A stretch of DNA of 18,695 nt from DATEGZ01 sp035519535 (GCA_035519535.1 DATIWF010000152.1:1-18695); one strand, 5' to 3'; positions 7,488 to 13,361 are shown, counted from the stretch's first letter. The notes: generated from the sequence alone by a model not told the origin. Numbers and translations: made by a program.

Positions 7488-8603
7488 ATGACACCGAACC
7501 GTCTGGGCGCGGCGCTTGCCGTCTTCACGGTCGTGTTCACGCTGTCCTCGATGATCGGCAGGACTGATCGTCCAGCGGAGCCTCTGGGGTGGGACGCCCG
7601 GGCGGCCGCCTCGTACCTGGACGGGCGGGCGGAGTGGTGGACGACGTGGCCGAGCGCCAAGCGCGATCACGGGACGTTCTGCATCTCGTGCCACACGACG
7701 CTGCCGTACGCGCTGGCGCGTTCCGCCTTGCGCCGCGTGCTCGGTGAACGCGAGCCGTCTGCGCCGGAAGCAAAGATCCTCGGCAACCTGCTCGAGCGTG
7801 CGCGCCTCTGGCGCGACATCGAGCCGTTCTATCCTGACCAGACGCGCGGTGTTCCGAAGACCAGCGAATCGCGTGCGATCGAGTCGGTCATGAACGCGCT
7901 CGTGCTCGCGCGGTATGACGCCGAGCGGGGCCACCTCAGCGACGACGGGAAGACGGCCTTCGCGAACATGTGGGCGTTGCAGATGAAGGTCGGTCCGCAG
8001 TCGGGCGCCTGGACGTGGCTCAACTTTGGCTACGAGCCGTGGGAATCCCCGAACTCGCCGTACTTCGGCGCGGCCATGGCTGCGCTGGCCGTCGGGTCGG
8101 CGCCGGATCACTATGCCAGCGCGCCGGAGATCCAGGACCGCCTGGGGCAATTGCGCGCCTACGCTCAGAAACAGTTCGAGCACGAATCGCTGCACAACCG
8201 ACTGGTCGCGCTGTGGGCATCCAGCGTCGTGCCGTCTGGTCTCCTGACGGCCGAACAGCGAGCGGCGGCACGCGATCAGGCGTTCGCGCTGCAGCAGCCA
8301 GACGGCGGGTGGAGCTCGCCGTCGCTCGGACCGTACACGCGCGTCGACCACACCCCGAACGACGCGGCGACCGATGGTTATGCGACGGCGCTCGCGGTGC
8401 TCGCGCTCGAGAGCGACCTCGTCAACCCGGCTGATCCGCGAGTCGCGAAAGGGCTGGAGTGGCTTCGCCGCAACCAGGATCGCGCGACCGGTCAGTGGGT
8501 GGCCGCGTCGTTGAACAAGAGTCGCCCTCCGGATTCGGATCCGGCAAAGTTCATGAGCGATGCCGCGACCGCCTACGCGGTGCTGGCGTTGACCCGCAGA
8601 TAG
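7488..8603 (+). CDS. Exported protein with CXXCH motif and terpene-cyclase-like (alpha/alpha toroid) repeats
   Basis: A 371-residue protein with a signal peptide (LGAALAVFTVVFTLSSMIG) and an N-terminal CISCH at C65-C68-H69, the canonical covalent heme-c site. The rest is helical. The segment LQQPDGGWSS (268-277, W275) and the later DRATGQW (W337) resemble the QxxDGxW repeats of squalene-hopene cyclase and prenyltransferase toroids. I see no DxDD catalytic motif of class II terpene cyclases, so I do not call it an enzyme. The start ATG 7488 has AAAGGGGG (7473-7480) upstream. If the CXXCH binds heme, it would be a periplasmic electron carrier or sensor built on a toroid; a structural or zinc role is also possible. 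It stands alone between the copy-1 hairpin and a convergent gene. Confidence 0.8.
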   Translation: MTPNRLGAALAVFTVVFTLSSMIGRTDRPAEPLGWDARAAASYLDGRAEWWTTWPSAKRDHGTFCISCHTTLPYALARSALRRVLGEREPSAPEAKILGNLLERARLWRDIEPFYPDQTRGVPKTSESRAIESVMNALVLARYDAERGHLSDDGKTAFANMWALQMKVGPQSGAWTWLNFGYEPWESPNSPYFGAAMAALAVGSAPDHYASAPEIQDRLGQLRAYAQKQFEHESLHNRLVALWASSVVPSGLLTAEQRAAARDQAFALQQPDGGWSSPSLGPYTRVDHTPNDAATDGYATALAVLALESDLVNPADPRVAKGLEWLRRNQDRATGQWVAASLNKSRPPDSDPAKFMSDAATAYAVLALTRR

Positions 8604-8634
8604 GTTTGGAGCGGCCGCCGAGATCCCGGTCGTG

Positions 8635-8931
8635 CTAGTCGACGACCCTGAAGATCTCGCGATGGCCGGACTCCACGTGCGGCGTGAATTTCTGGTACGC
8701 CGCCTGCCACCGACTCTCGCCGGAGATCTTCGGCATGGTCTGCTCGAACGCCGCGAGGTTCTCGAACGTGAGCTCGCTCACGATGGTGTAGTTCGTGCCG
8801 GTCACGTCGGTGAGCACGCGGATGGGCACGGCGGTGGCCTGTCTGGCGATGCCGACGACTTCCTTGTAGGCCTCCATGGCGTCGCGGGCCTTGCCGAACT
8901 TCACCGTGAACACGTTGCGGACGATGATCAT
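8635..8931 (-). CDS. Small dimeric alpha/beta-barrel (ABM/NIPSNAP-like) protein
   Basis: A 98-residue cytoplasmic protein. The start is ATG 8931 with a full AGGAGG (8941-8936) four bases upstream. A longer in-frame extension to 8979 lacks support. It opens with MIIVRNVFTVKFGKARDAME and later has IRVLTDVTGTNYTIVSELTF, ENLAAFEQTMP and the terminal beta strand REIFRVVD. This is the beta-alpha-beta-beta-alpha-beta order of the dimeric ferredoxin-like fold of antibiotic-biosynthesis-monooxygenase and NIPSNAP-like proteins. Members range from small monooxygenases to proteins with no known activity, and no substrate can be proposed here. It is convergent with the CXXCH protein, with a 31-base gap, and lies 200 bases from a receptor pseudogene with no sign of an operon. 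Confidence 0.75.
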   Translation of the reverse strand: MIIVRNVFTVKFGKARDAMEAYKEVVGIARQATAVPIRVLTDVTGTNYTIVSELTFENLAAFEQTMPKISGESRWQAAYQKFTPHVESGHREIFRVVD

Positions 8932-9029
8932 GAGACCTCCTGTGGGATGAGACGCCTTCCTGGTCGGGGTACCGGCCAATCAAAGCACATCCCGTGCGCC
9001 TTGGCGAGTCAGCGCCGTGAGGATGATCC

Positions 9030-9439
9030 TCAGTAGTGAAAGCGAAAGCGCAGTCCGACGTAGATTTCCCGCGGGCGGCTCCAGTGCGTCCCGCCGAACG
9101 TCTCGCTGTTGTCGATGAGCACGCTTTCGTCGAAGACGTTCAGCGCCGTGACGGACAGCAGCAGCGTCGGCCTCAGCTGCAGGCCGGCCGTGACATCGAG
9201 CTGGGTGTGGCCCGGCGGGTGGTCAGGGCCCTCGCCGTCGACGAAGCCGTCGTCGGGGTGACTGTTCGCCCGGCTTCAGCGGACGGGTTGGCCGAGACCT
9301 CGACGGTCTGCGTGAGCGTCCCGACTTCGAGCTGAACGTGCAGCACCGGTGACGATCCGGACGTGATCGTCACGTTGCTGGACGCCGTCTGGAATCCCTG
9401 GAGCGACACTGTGATCCTGTAGTCGCCGACGGGCACTAT
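9030..9439 (-). pseudogene. Doubly truncated relic of a TonB-dependent receptor with carboxypeptidase-regulatory domain
   Basis: Two receptor fragments lie back to back on the minus strand in different frames. The first (9439 to about 9275) reads VPVGDYRITVSLQGFQ, then VTITSGSSPVLHVQLEVG and TLTQTVEVSAN, the end of the CarboxypepD-reg/plug-proximal module of acidobacterial TonB receptors. The second (9275-9030) reads DDGFVDGEGPDHPPGHTQLD, then LLLSVTALNVFDESVLIDNS and REIYVGLRFRFHY with stop, a typical beta-barrel C-terminus ending in an aromatic residue. A stop codon (9278-9276) precedes it in its own frame. The plug and nearly the whole barrel (normally several hundred residues), the 5' end and the signal peptide are missing. 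I infer a large internal deletion plus 5' loss; it cannot form a receptor. Confidence 0.8.
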
Positions 9440-9492
9440 GGAGTGACGACGCGCGGCGGACGTGCGGCATCTTGTCACAGCGGCAGGCGGAC

Positions 9493-9501
9493 TTTTGTCA
9501 G
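9493..9501 (+). promoter_or_regulatory. Candidate enhancer (activator) box TTTTGTCAG upstream of PEP-CTERM gene 2
   Basis: Identical to the 9-mer at 6658-6666 and at nearly the same distance (73 bases) from the -24 GG of the downstream sigma-54 promoter. The following bases also agree (CCGGAA here, TCCGGA there). A related TTGTCAC begins at 9472, 23 bases or two helical turns earlier. No such box was found at the third PEP-CTERM gene. Confidence 0.35.
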
Positions 9502-9564
9502 CCGGAACGCGACGAAGGTCCTCGGGGCGCTCGAGATTGTCCCGGCTCTGGGTTTCCGGCTCTC

Positions 9565-9580
9565 TGGCATGGCGCTTGCT
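9565..9580 (+). promoter_or_regulatory. Sigma-54 (-24/-12) promoter of PEP-CTERM gene 2
   Basis: TGGCATGGCGCTTGCT matches TGGCACGNNNNTTGCW at every specified position except one (T for C at the sixth base). It is the best of the three -24/-12 elements in the window. The expected start is near 9592, about 30 bases before ATG 9624. Confidence 0.8.
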
Positions 9581-9623
9581 TAATGTGCGTTCCACCTACC
9601 TACCTACAGAGGATGAGTACTCC

Positions 9624-10343
9624 ATGCGAAGACTGGCTGTCCACGTTGGGTTGTCCCTGGTCGCGATGTTGTGGCTCGGCGCAAGTTCCGCGTTTGCCTC
9701 TCCGTTCGGACCGACGCCGTACCTTCAGGCGTCGGACAGCCCGTTTGCCTCGGTGAACTTCCTTGGCGGCTATTTCTACCTGGAGGACTTCGAGGACCAC
9801 GCGCTGAACACCCCAGGAGTGAGCGGTAGCCCCGGTGGCGTCACGTCCATCCTGTTTGGCTCGGGCTACCACGACTCGGTCGATGCCGACGACGGCGCGA
9901 TCGACGGGTCCGGACTGCGCGGAGATGACTGGTTTGATTACGGAGCCACGGTCTCGTTCTCGTTCAGCGCGGCCATCCTCGGCGCGCTGCCGACTCATGC
10001 GGGCATGGTCTGGACGGACGGCCCGTTCGGCACGGCAGTCAATTTCATTGCGATTGGATCGGATGGAGTGACCACCGTCTGTAACATCACGGGATCGGGC
10101 TTCGCGAACAGCTCTTTCAACGGCGAAACCGCCGAAGACCGCTTCTTCGGCTGCAGCGATCCCGGAGGCATCTCGAGCATGACCATGACGAACCTCTCCG
10201 GCGGCGGCATCGAGATCGATCACGTCCAGTACGGTCGCGCGGGGTCGCAGGCCGCTGTGCCGGAGCCTGCCTCGCTCGTCCTGTTGGGATCGGGGCTGGC
10301 GGTGGCCGCCCGAGAGTGGCGGAAGAAGCGCCAGGCTCGCTGA
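9624..10343 (+). CDS. PEP-CTERM sorting domain protein (2)
   Basis: A 239-residue exported protein. The start is ATG 9624, with AGAGGA at 9607-9612 and a signal peptide ending near SSAFAS (MRRLAVHVGLSLVAMLWLGA). The longer in-frame opening at 9462 runs through the sigma-54 promoter and is rejected. The mature part is Gly/Ser/Asp-rich (for example YLEDFEDHALNTPGVSGSPG and DSVDADDGAIDGSG) and contains two cysteines, in TTVCNITG and FFGCSDPGG, that could form a disulfide. The C-terminus is the PEP-CTERM signal: VPEPASL, hydrophobic LVLLGSGLAVAA, and basic tail REWRKKRQAR. It is presumably processed by an exosortase encoded elsewhere and placed in the envelope or matrix. It is flanked by its own sigma-54 promoter and a strong intrinsic terminator, so it is a single-gene unit. 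Confidence 0.92.
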   Translation: MRRLAVHVGLSLVAMLWLGASSAFASPFGPTPYLQASDSPFASVNFLGGYFYLEDFEDHALNTPGVSGSPGGVTSILFGSGYHDSVDADDGAIDGSGLRGDDWFDYGATVSFSFSAAILGALPTHAGMVWTDGPFGTAVNFIAIGSDGVTTVCNITGSGFANSSFNGETAEDRFFGCSDPGGISSMTMTNLSGGGIEIDHVQYGRAGSQAAVPEPASLVLLGSGLAVAAREWRKKRQAR

Positions 10344-10373
10344 AGTCGTTCGCCGCAAACGCGGCAACGTCCT

Positions 10374-10409
10374 GGCCGGGTGGCTCGCCACCCGGCCTTT
10401 TTCTTTCTT
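10374..10409 (+). terminator. Strong intrinsic terminator after PEP-CTERM gene 2
   Basis: GGCCGGGTGG (10374-10383), loop CTCG and CCACCCGGCC (10388-10397) form a perfect 10-bp GC stem. TTTTTCTTTCTT follows at 10398-10409. It lies 31 bases after the stop codon. It is unrelated in sequence to the dispersed hairpin family. Confidence 0.92.
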
Positions 10410-10484
10410 GTCCGTCGCCCCCCCATCAATCTTGCGGGCCGGAACAAACGCTGGCGAGCGGTGTCAATCGAGATACGACACCAC

Positions 10485-10589
10485 AGGAGGGACGTGATGA
10501 CGGGCAGGCGTCGAGCGCGTGGGGATCGTCACCGAAGGGATGCGGCGCGAGGCGATGGCCGGCCGCGACGCTCCGGCGAAGTCCGCTGA
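10485..10589 (+). other. Strong ribosome site with a 31-codon reading frame, probably the broken 5' part of a lost gene
   Basis: AGGAGG (10485-10490) sits six bases before ATG 10497, an ideal translation start, yet the frame ends after 30 Arg-rich residues (TGA 10587) with no recognisable content. Just inside it another frame reads VGIVTEGMRREAMAGRDAPA, which looks more protein-like but has two TGA codons directly upstream. Possible explanations are a small leader peptide, a frameshifted gene start or chance. The membrane protein gene starts 33 bases later in a third frame. Confidence 0.3.
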
Positions 10590-10621
10590 CCGATGAGGTC
10601 CTGTTTCCTGGGGCGATCCGA

Positions 10622-11068
10622 GTGACGGCCATGGTCGCGATGCTGGTTCTCGTGCCGGTCCTGGCGGTGCTTGTGTCGCGCATTCGGCCGCAGGGGCCGG
10701 GATCGGACGTCTTGATCGTCGGGCTGTTCGCCCTCGGCTGCGCCGCGGTCATTGGCGTGCCCGTGCTGCATTGGGCGATTGAGCATCGGCGCACGCGCGC
10801 GTGGCAGCTCGGGCTGCTCGGCGGCGTTGCGGGATTGCTCCCACCGGCGTTGCTCCTGACGAGTGGCGCGCTCGGGCTCGCGGGCGACGGCGGCTTCGAC
10901 TATGTCCGCTGGGTGTTTGCCCACGGCGCGTCGATTCCCTGGTACGGCCTGATGACGTGGTCCGGGTTCTCCGTACTGACGGGGGAGTGCGTCCTCATCG
11001 GAATGGCCAGCGGCGCGCTCGCCTCGCTGGGCGCCGCGGGCGAGCGCCATGGCAGGCGGGAACAATAG
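10622..11068 (+). CDS. Hypothetical four-helix integral membrane protein
   Basis: A 148-residue protein from GTG 10622, with GGGG (10610-10613) eight bases upstream; ATG 10631 is an alternative start. Four hydrophobic stretches can be seen: AMVAMLVLVPVLAVLV, VLIVGLFALGCAAVIGVPVL, AWQLGLLGGVAGLLPPALLL, and a long C-terminal one around WYGLMTWSGFSVLTGECVLI. A short basic loop (EHRRTRA) lies between helices 2 and 3, suggesting that loop is cytoplasmic. There is no motif I recognise. The frame stays open back to 10316 through the terminator, but that part is not protein-like. Its 3' end faces the thioredoxin-like gene across an 18-base gap. Confidence 0.65.
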   Translation: MTAMVAMLVLVPVLAVLVSRIRPQGPGSDVLIVGLFALGCAAVIGVPVLHWAIEHRRTRAWQLGLLGGVAGLLPPALLLTSGALGLAGDGGFDYVRWVFAHGASIPWYGLMTWSGFSVLTGECVLIGMASGALASLGAAGERHGRREQ

Positions 11069-11086
11069 CGCCCCTCCTTACGCGTG

Positions 11087-11545
11087 TCAGTGCTTGACCC
11101 AGCGGGCGAGGAAGGCCCTCATCTTCTCAGAATCGTACGACGTTCCGTCCTCGAGCGGGCCGGTGCGCTGCGAGACGAGCATCGTGCCGTCCTGGTCGAG
11201 CACGAAGAGCCACGGGTACGCGATGATCTCGCCGTAGCGCGCGAGCGCGCGTTCATTCCTGTTCTCGGGGCTGTAGTTCACTTTCAACCACACGTAATGC
11301 TTCTCGCGGAACTCGCGCAGATCGGCGTGTTCAACGAAGTAGTGATCGAGGGCGTGGCACCATCCGCACCATTCCCCGCCCACATCGAGGATCACGCGGC
11401 GATTGGACGTGCGCGCTTCGGCGAGGGCGTTCTGGATATCGGCGGCGGCATCGCGCCCGGGATCGAACTTCGCGTCTGGGGCCGGCAGCGCGGACTGCGT
11501 GACGGCGGCCGCGATCAGGATCGTCGCGATCAGCGCTGTGCGCAT
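11087..11545 (-). CDS. Exported thioredoxin-like protein (WCGWC, Thioredoxin_7/DUF255-like)
   Basis: A 152-residue thioredoxin-fold protein acting outside the cytoplasm. ATG 11545 is preceded by GGGAG with six bases between. The signal peptide is MRTALIATILIAAAVTQSAL. The redox motif is WCGWC with C60 and C63, inside ILDVGGEWCGWCHALDHYF. The helix spacing and the HALD after the second cysteine are typical of the Thioredoxin_7 / DUF255 subgroup. YPWLFVLDQDG (the cis-proline strand) and the C-terminal helix KMRAFLARWVKH complete the fold. A likely role is dithiol-disulfide exchange or reduction of exported proteins, with the partner unknown. An exported CXXCH protein and a P460-like cytochrome nearby would need reduced cysteines for heme attachment, but that link is only an inference. 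Confidence 0.88.
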   Translation of the reverse strand: MRTALIATILIAAAVTQSALPAPDAKFDPGRDAAADIQNALAEARTSNRRVILDVGGEWCGWCHALDHYFVEHADLREFREKHYVWLKVNYSPENRNERALARYGEIIAYPWLFVLDQDGTMLVSQRTGPLEDGTSYDSEKMRAFLARWVKH

Positions 11546-11720
11546 GGCAGGCTCCCGTTCAATGCCATCGGCGGTCTCGTCCTGACGCCCCCGTCATTCT
11601 TGCACGGCTGCCAGCCGAAGAGGGTCGGCTTCGAGTCGACCGACGACAGCCCCAGGCCGACGCCGCCGCCACGGGCCGCCAGGCGGACCTCGACGAGAAG
11701 GGCATCGCCAGGAGCGCGCG

Positions 11721-11755
11721 CGAGGTTGGAGCGATTCAGCCGGCCCGTGGTATTT
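11721..11755 (+). repeat. Dispersed hairpin element, copy 2 (degenerate left arm, no gene upstream)
   Basis: GGTTGGA, loop GCGA and TTCAGCC keep the inner 7-bp stem, followed by the conserved flank CGGCCCGTGGTATTTCTT. The outer left arm is altered, so the full stem is lost. From the inner left arm through the right arm and into the flank (11724-11750) it is identical to copy 3 at 12661-12699. Confidence 0.65.
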
Positions 11756-11847
11756 CTTACGCGGCGCTGCGAAGACTAACATTTCCACCAGGGGTGACTA
11801 TCGCCAGCGAGGCCAGGTGGAACGTCGCGCCAGCCGGCCGCGGCCAT

Positions 11848-11863
11848 TGGTCTCACTCTTGCC
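11848..11863 (+). promoter_or_regulatory. Sigma-54 (-24/-12) promoter of PEP-CTERM gene 3
   Basis: TGGTCTCACTCTTGCC keeps TGG and TTGC at the exact -24/-12 spacing (TGG at 11848, TTGC at 11859) and the C at consensus position 6, but differs at positions 4, 5 and 7 of the specified bases. The expected start is near 11874, about 25 bases before ATG 11899. Confidence 0.6.
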
Positions 11864-11898
11864 TCCCTGAACTCCTTCCCCGGTAGAGGAGGCTCCCG

Positions 11899-12621
11899 AT
11901 GAGTTCAGCGCGCATGCGCCCGGCCGTCCGAACGGCCCTCTTGTTGAGCGGGCTGACCGCGTTCGCCGTCACACCGGCCTATGCCACGCCGATCTTCCCG
12001 GGCGATACGGGCATCATCCCGACCGTCTACCCCGGCGGCGGGCCCGAGCCCCCTATCTTGTTCGACAGCGGCGCGCAGTCGTTCGTCTTCGGTCCCCCCG
12101 GCCTCCAGGTCTTCGTCAATTTCCAGGTGGTCGCCTTGCTGGACCCGCTCGCTCCACACCTCTACCCGTGCGGAGGTACCTGCCTCGACTTCGCTTTGGA
12201 TGTGGAGCTGTCCGGAGGCCCGGCGGGCGCCACGACGACGTTGACGTCGGTCGGGCTCGGGGGCTTTGGCGGAGCGAACGCGTCGATCGACGTCGGATAT
12301 GTCAACGAGTACGTCACGGGAGTGGCGCCGTCGGGGGTGAATCGCTCCGTCAGCCCGAACAGCGGCGGCATTACGTTCACGTTCAGCTCGGGGATTCCGG
12401 TCGGCGGCGTCACGGAGACGATGCTGCTCAGGACCGACCTGACGTCCTGGAATGGCACCATCAATGTGGGATTCGGCGCGAGAGAAGCGTTTCCTATGGG
12501 GCCGGTGTTTACGCCGAGCGGAATCGCCTCGGTCGCCGCTCCCGAGCCGGGCTCGCTCGTGCTGTTGAGCAGCGGAGCGCTGCTGGCGTTTCGCCGCAGG
12601 ATCCGAGCACGGGCGCGGTAA
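11899..12621 (+). CDS. PEP-CTERM sorting domain protein (3)
   Basis: A 240-residue exported protein. ATG 11899 has GAGGAGG (11886-11892) six bases upstream. The signal peptide runs through ALLLSGLTAFAVTPAYA. The mature protein is Gly/Thr/Pro-rich and beta-strand-like, with one cysteine pair in LYPCGGTCLDF that probably forms a disulfide. The C-terminus is a PEP-CTERM signal of the APEPGSL variant, followed by LVLLSSGALLAF and the basic tail RRRIRARAR. No catalytic domain is recognised. Sorting would need an exosortase encoded elsewhere. Its own sigma-54 promoter upstream and hairpin copy 3 downstream mark it as a single-gene unit, like the other two. Confidence 0.9.
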   Translation: MSSARMRPAVRTALLLSGLTAFAVTPAYATPIFPGDTGIIPTVYPGGGPEPPILFDSGAQSFVFGPPGLQVFVNFQVVALLDPLAPHLYPCGGTCLDFALDVELSGGPAGATTTLTSVGLGGFGGANASIDVGYVNEYVTGVAPSGVNRSVSPNSGGITFTFSSGIPVGGVTETMLLRTDLTSWNGTINVGFGAREAFPMGPVFTPSGIASVAAPEPGSLVLLSSGALLAFRRRIRARAR

Positions 12622-12660
12622 GTCCGCTCCTTTCGAGAGTTCACTCGCTCAACCACGCGA

Positions 12661-12699
12661 CGGGCCGGTTGGAGCGATTCAGCCGGCCCGTGGTGTTTT
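12661..12699 (+). terminator. Dispersed hairpin element, copy 3, probable terminator of PEP-CTERM gene 3
   Basis: Arm CGGGCCGGTTGGA, loop GCGA (GNRA) and arm TTCAGCCGGCCCG form a 13-bp stem with two G-T wobbles and no mismatches, then TGGTGTTTT. Relative to copy 1 several stem bases differ (C/T, C/T, A/G) yet pairing is kept or improved, which supports selection on the RNA structure. Confidence 0.7.
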
Positions 12700-12784
12700 C
12701 GGCAGGTCGAGTCAGGGCAGGCGGTCGTGTCTAATAGGACGCTGAGCCGTCTCCCCCCGCTCGCGTTTCGAAAGCGAGGTCAGA

Positions 12785-13312
12785 ATGAAGCGTCGACACG
12801 TCATCGCCGTCCTCGTCGTGCTCACGTCCGTTTGGCTGGTCAGTCTCACCGTTGCGGCGCAGGATCAGGGCAGCCTGAAAATCCCGAACGGCCTCGCGTT
12901 TTCGGAGTTCAAGGGATACGAGGCTTGGCAGCTGATCGCGCCGAGCCAGACCGACGAGAGTATTAAGGCGGTGGTCGGCAACCCGGTGATGATCAAAGCG
13001 TACATGGACGGGATTCCCGCCAACGGCCGCGCCGTTCCCGACGGCGCCATGATGGCGAAGATCGAATGGTCGCGCCAGCCCAACCCCGAGTCGCCCTACG
13101 CCGTGAACGTGCCTGGCGCGTTGAAGTCGCTGGCGTTCATGGTGAAGGACGCGAAGCGATTTGCGGCGTCAGGCGGATGGGGATACGCGAAGTTCGACGC
13201 CGATGCGTCCGGCAAGCTGGCGCCCGCCGGCACCGGCTCCGCCTGCGGGTACGCGTGCCATACGCGCGCCAAAGCGCACGACTTCGTCTTCACGCACTAC
13301 CGTCCACGGTAG
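12785..13312 (+). CDS. Cytochrome P460-family-like exported protein with CX3CH motif
   Basis: A 175-residue protein with signal peptide (VIAVLVVLTSVWLVSLTVAA) from ATG 12785, supported by GAGGT (12776-12780). The body reads like the P460 domain: FSEFKGYEAWQLIAPSQTDE near the N-terminus, the conserved VVGNPVMIKAY, then MMAKIEWSRQPNPESPYAV, WGYAKFD, and the C-terminal heme segment CGYACHTRAKAHDFVFTHYR. The cysteine spacing is C154-x3-C158-H159, one residue longer than the usual CXXCH. P460 enzymes oxidise hydroxylamine and related nitrogen compounds in some bacteria; in heterotrophs the role is unknown, and the Lys crosslink cannot be judged by eye. It would be periplasmic. Hairpin copy 4 lies 18 bases after the stop, between it and the convergent peptidase. 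Confidence 0.82.
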   Translation: MKRRHVIAVLVVLTSVWLVSLTVAAQDQGSLKIPNGLAFSEFKGYEAWQLIAPSQTDESIKAVVGNPVMIKAYMDGIPANGRAVPDGAMMAKIEWSRQPNPESPYAVNVPGALKSLAFMVKDAKRFAASGGWGYAKFDADASGKLAPAGTGSACGYACHTRAKAHDFVFTHYRPR

Positions 13313-13330
13313 GAGGGGCGCCCGTCGACC

Positions 13331-13361
13331 GCCGGAGCTATTGAGCCGGCCCGTGGTGTTT
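13331..13361. repeat. Dispersed hairpin element, copy 4, between convergent genes
   Basis: GCCGGAGCTATTGAGCCGGC followed by CCGTGGTGTTT resembles the inner left arm, loop and right arm of copies 1 and 3, with a shortened stem (GCCGG/CCGGC, 5 bp) but an intact 3' flank. It lies between the stop codons at 13312 (plus) and 13361 (minus). Confidence 0.55.

Larger units (their letters stand above)
11546..11898. other. 353-base gap without a gene; holds an orphan hairpin copy and a sigma-54 promoter
   Basis: The part 11546-11720 shows no convincing coding frame: one forward frame is open and charged (for example DLDEKGIARSAREVG) but has no start, ribosome site or recognisable family. Hairpin copy 2 lies at 11721-11755 and the promoter of PEP-CTERM gene 3 at 11848-11863. 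Because other hairpin copies follow stop codons, the orphan copy suggests that a forward gene once ended here. Confidence 0.5.

Noticed and set aside
9173..9595. A 140-residue minus-strand reading frame as a real protein
   Set aside because: Only its middle (VPVGDYRITVSLQGF onward) is receptor-derived; the first 50 or so codons cross the sigma-54 promoter of PEP-CTERM gene 2 and the last part is out of frame with the barrel end. It is annotated as a pseudogene.
9594..9607. Three tandem CCTAC-like units (CCTACCTACCTAC)
   Set aside because: Too short to be a regulatory repeat array; it lies in the leader just before the ribosome site and can be chance.
10316..10621. N-terminal extension of the four-helix membrane protein
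   Set aside because: The upstream part runs through a strong terminator and the end of PEP-CTERM gene 2 and has no protein-like composition; GTG 10622 with a ribosome site is preferred.
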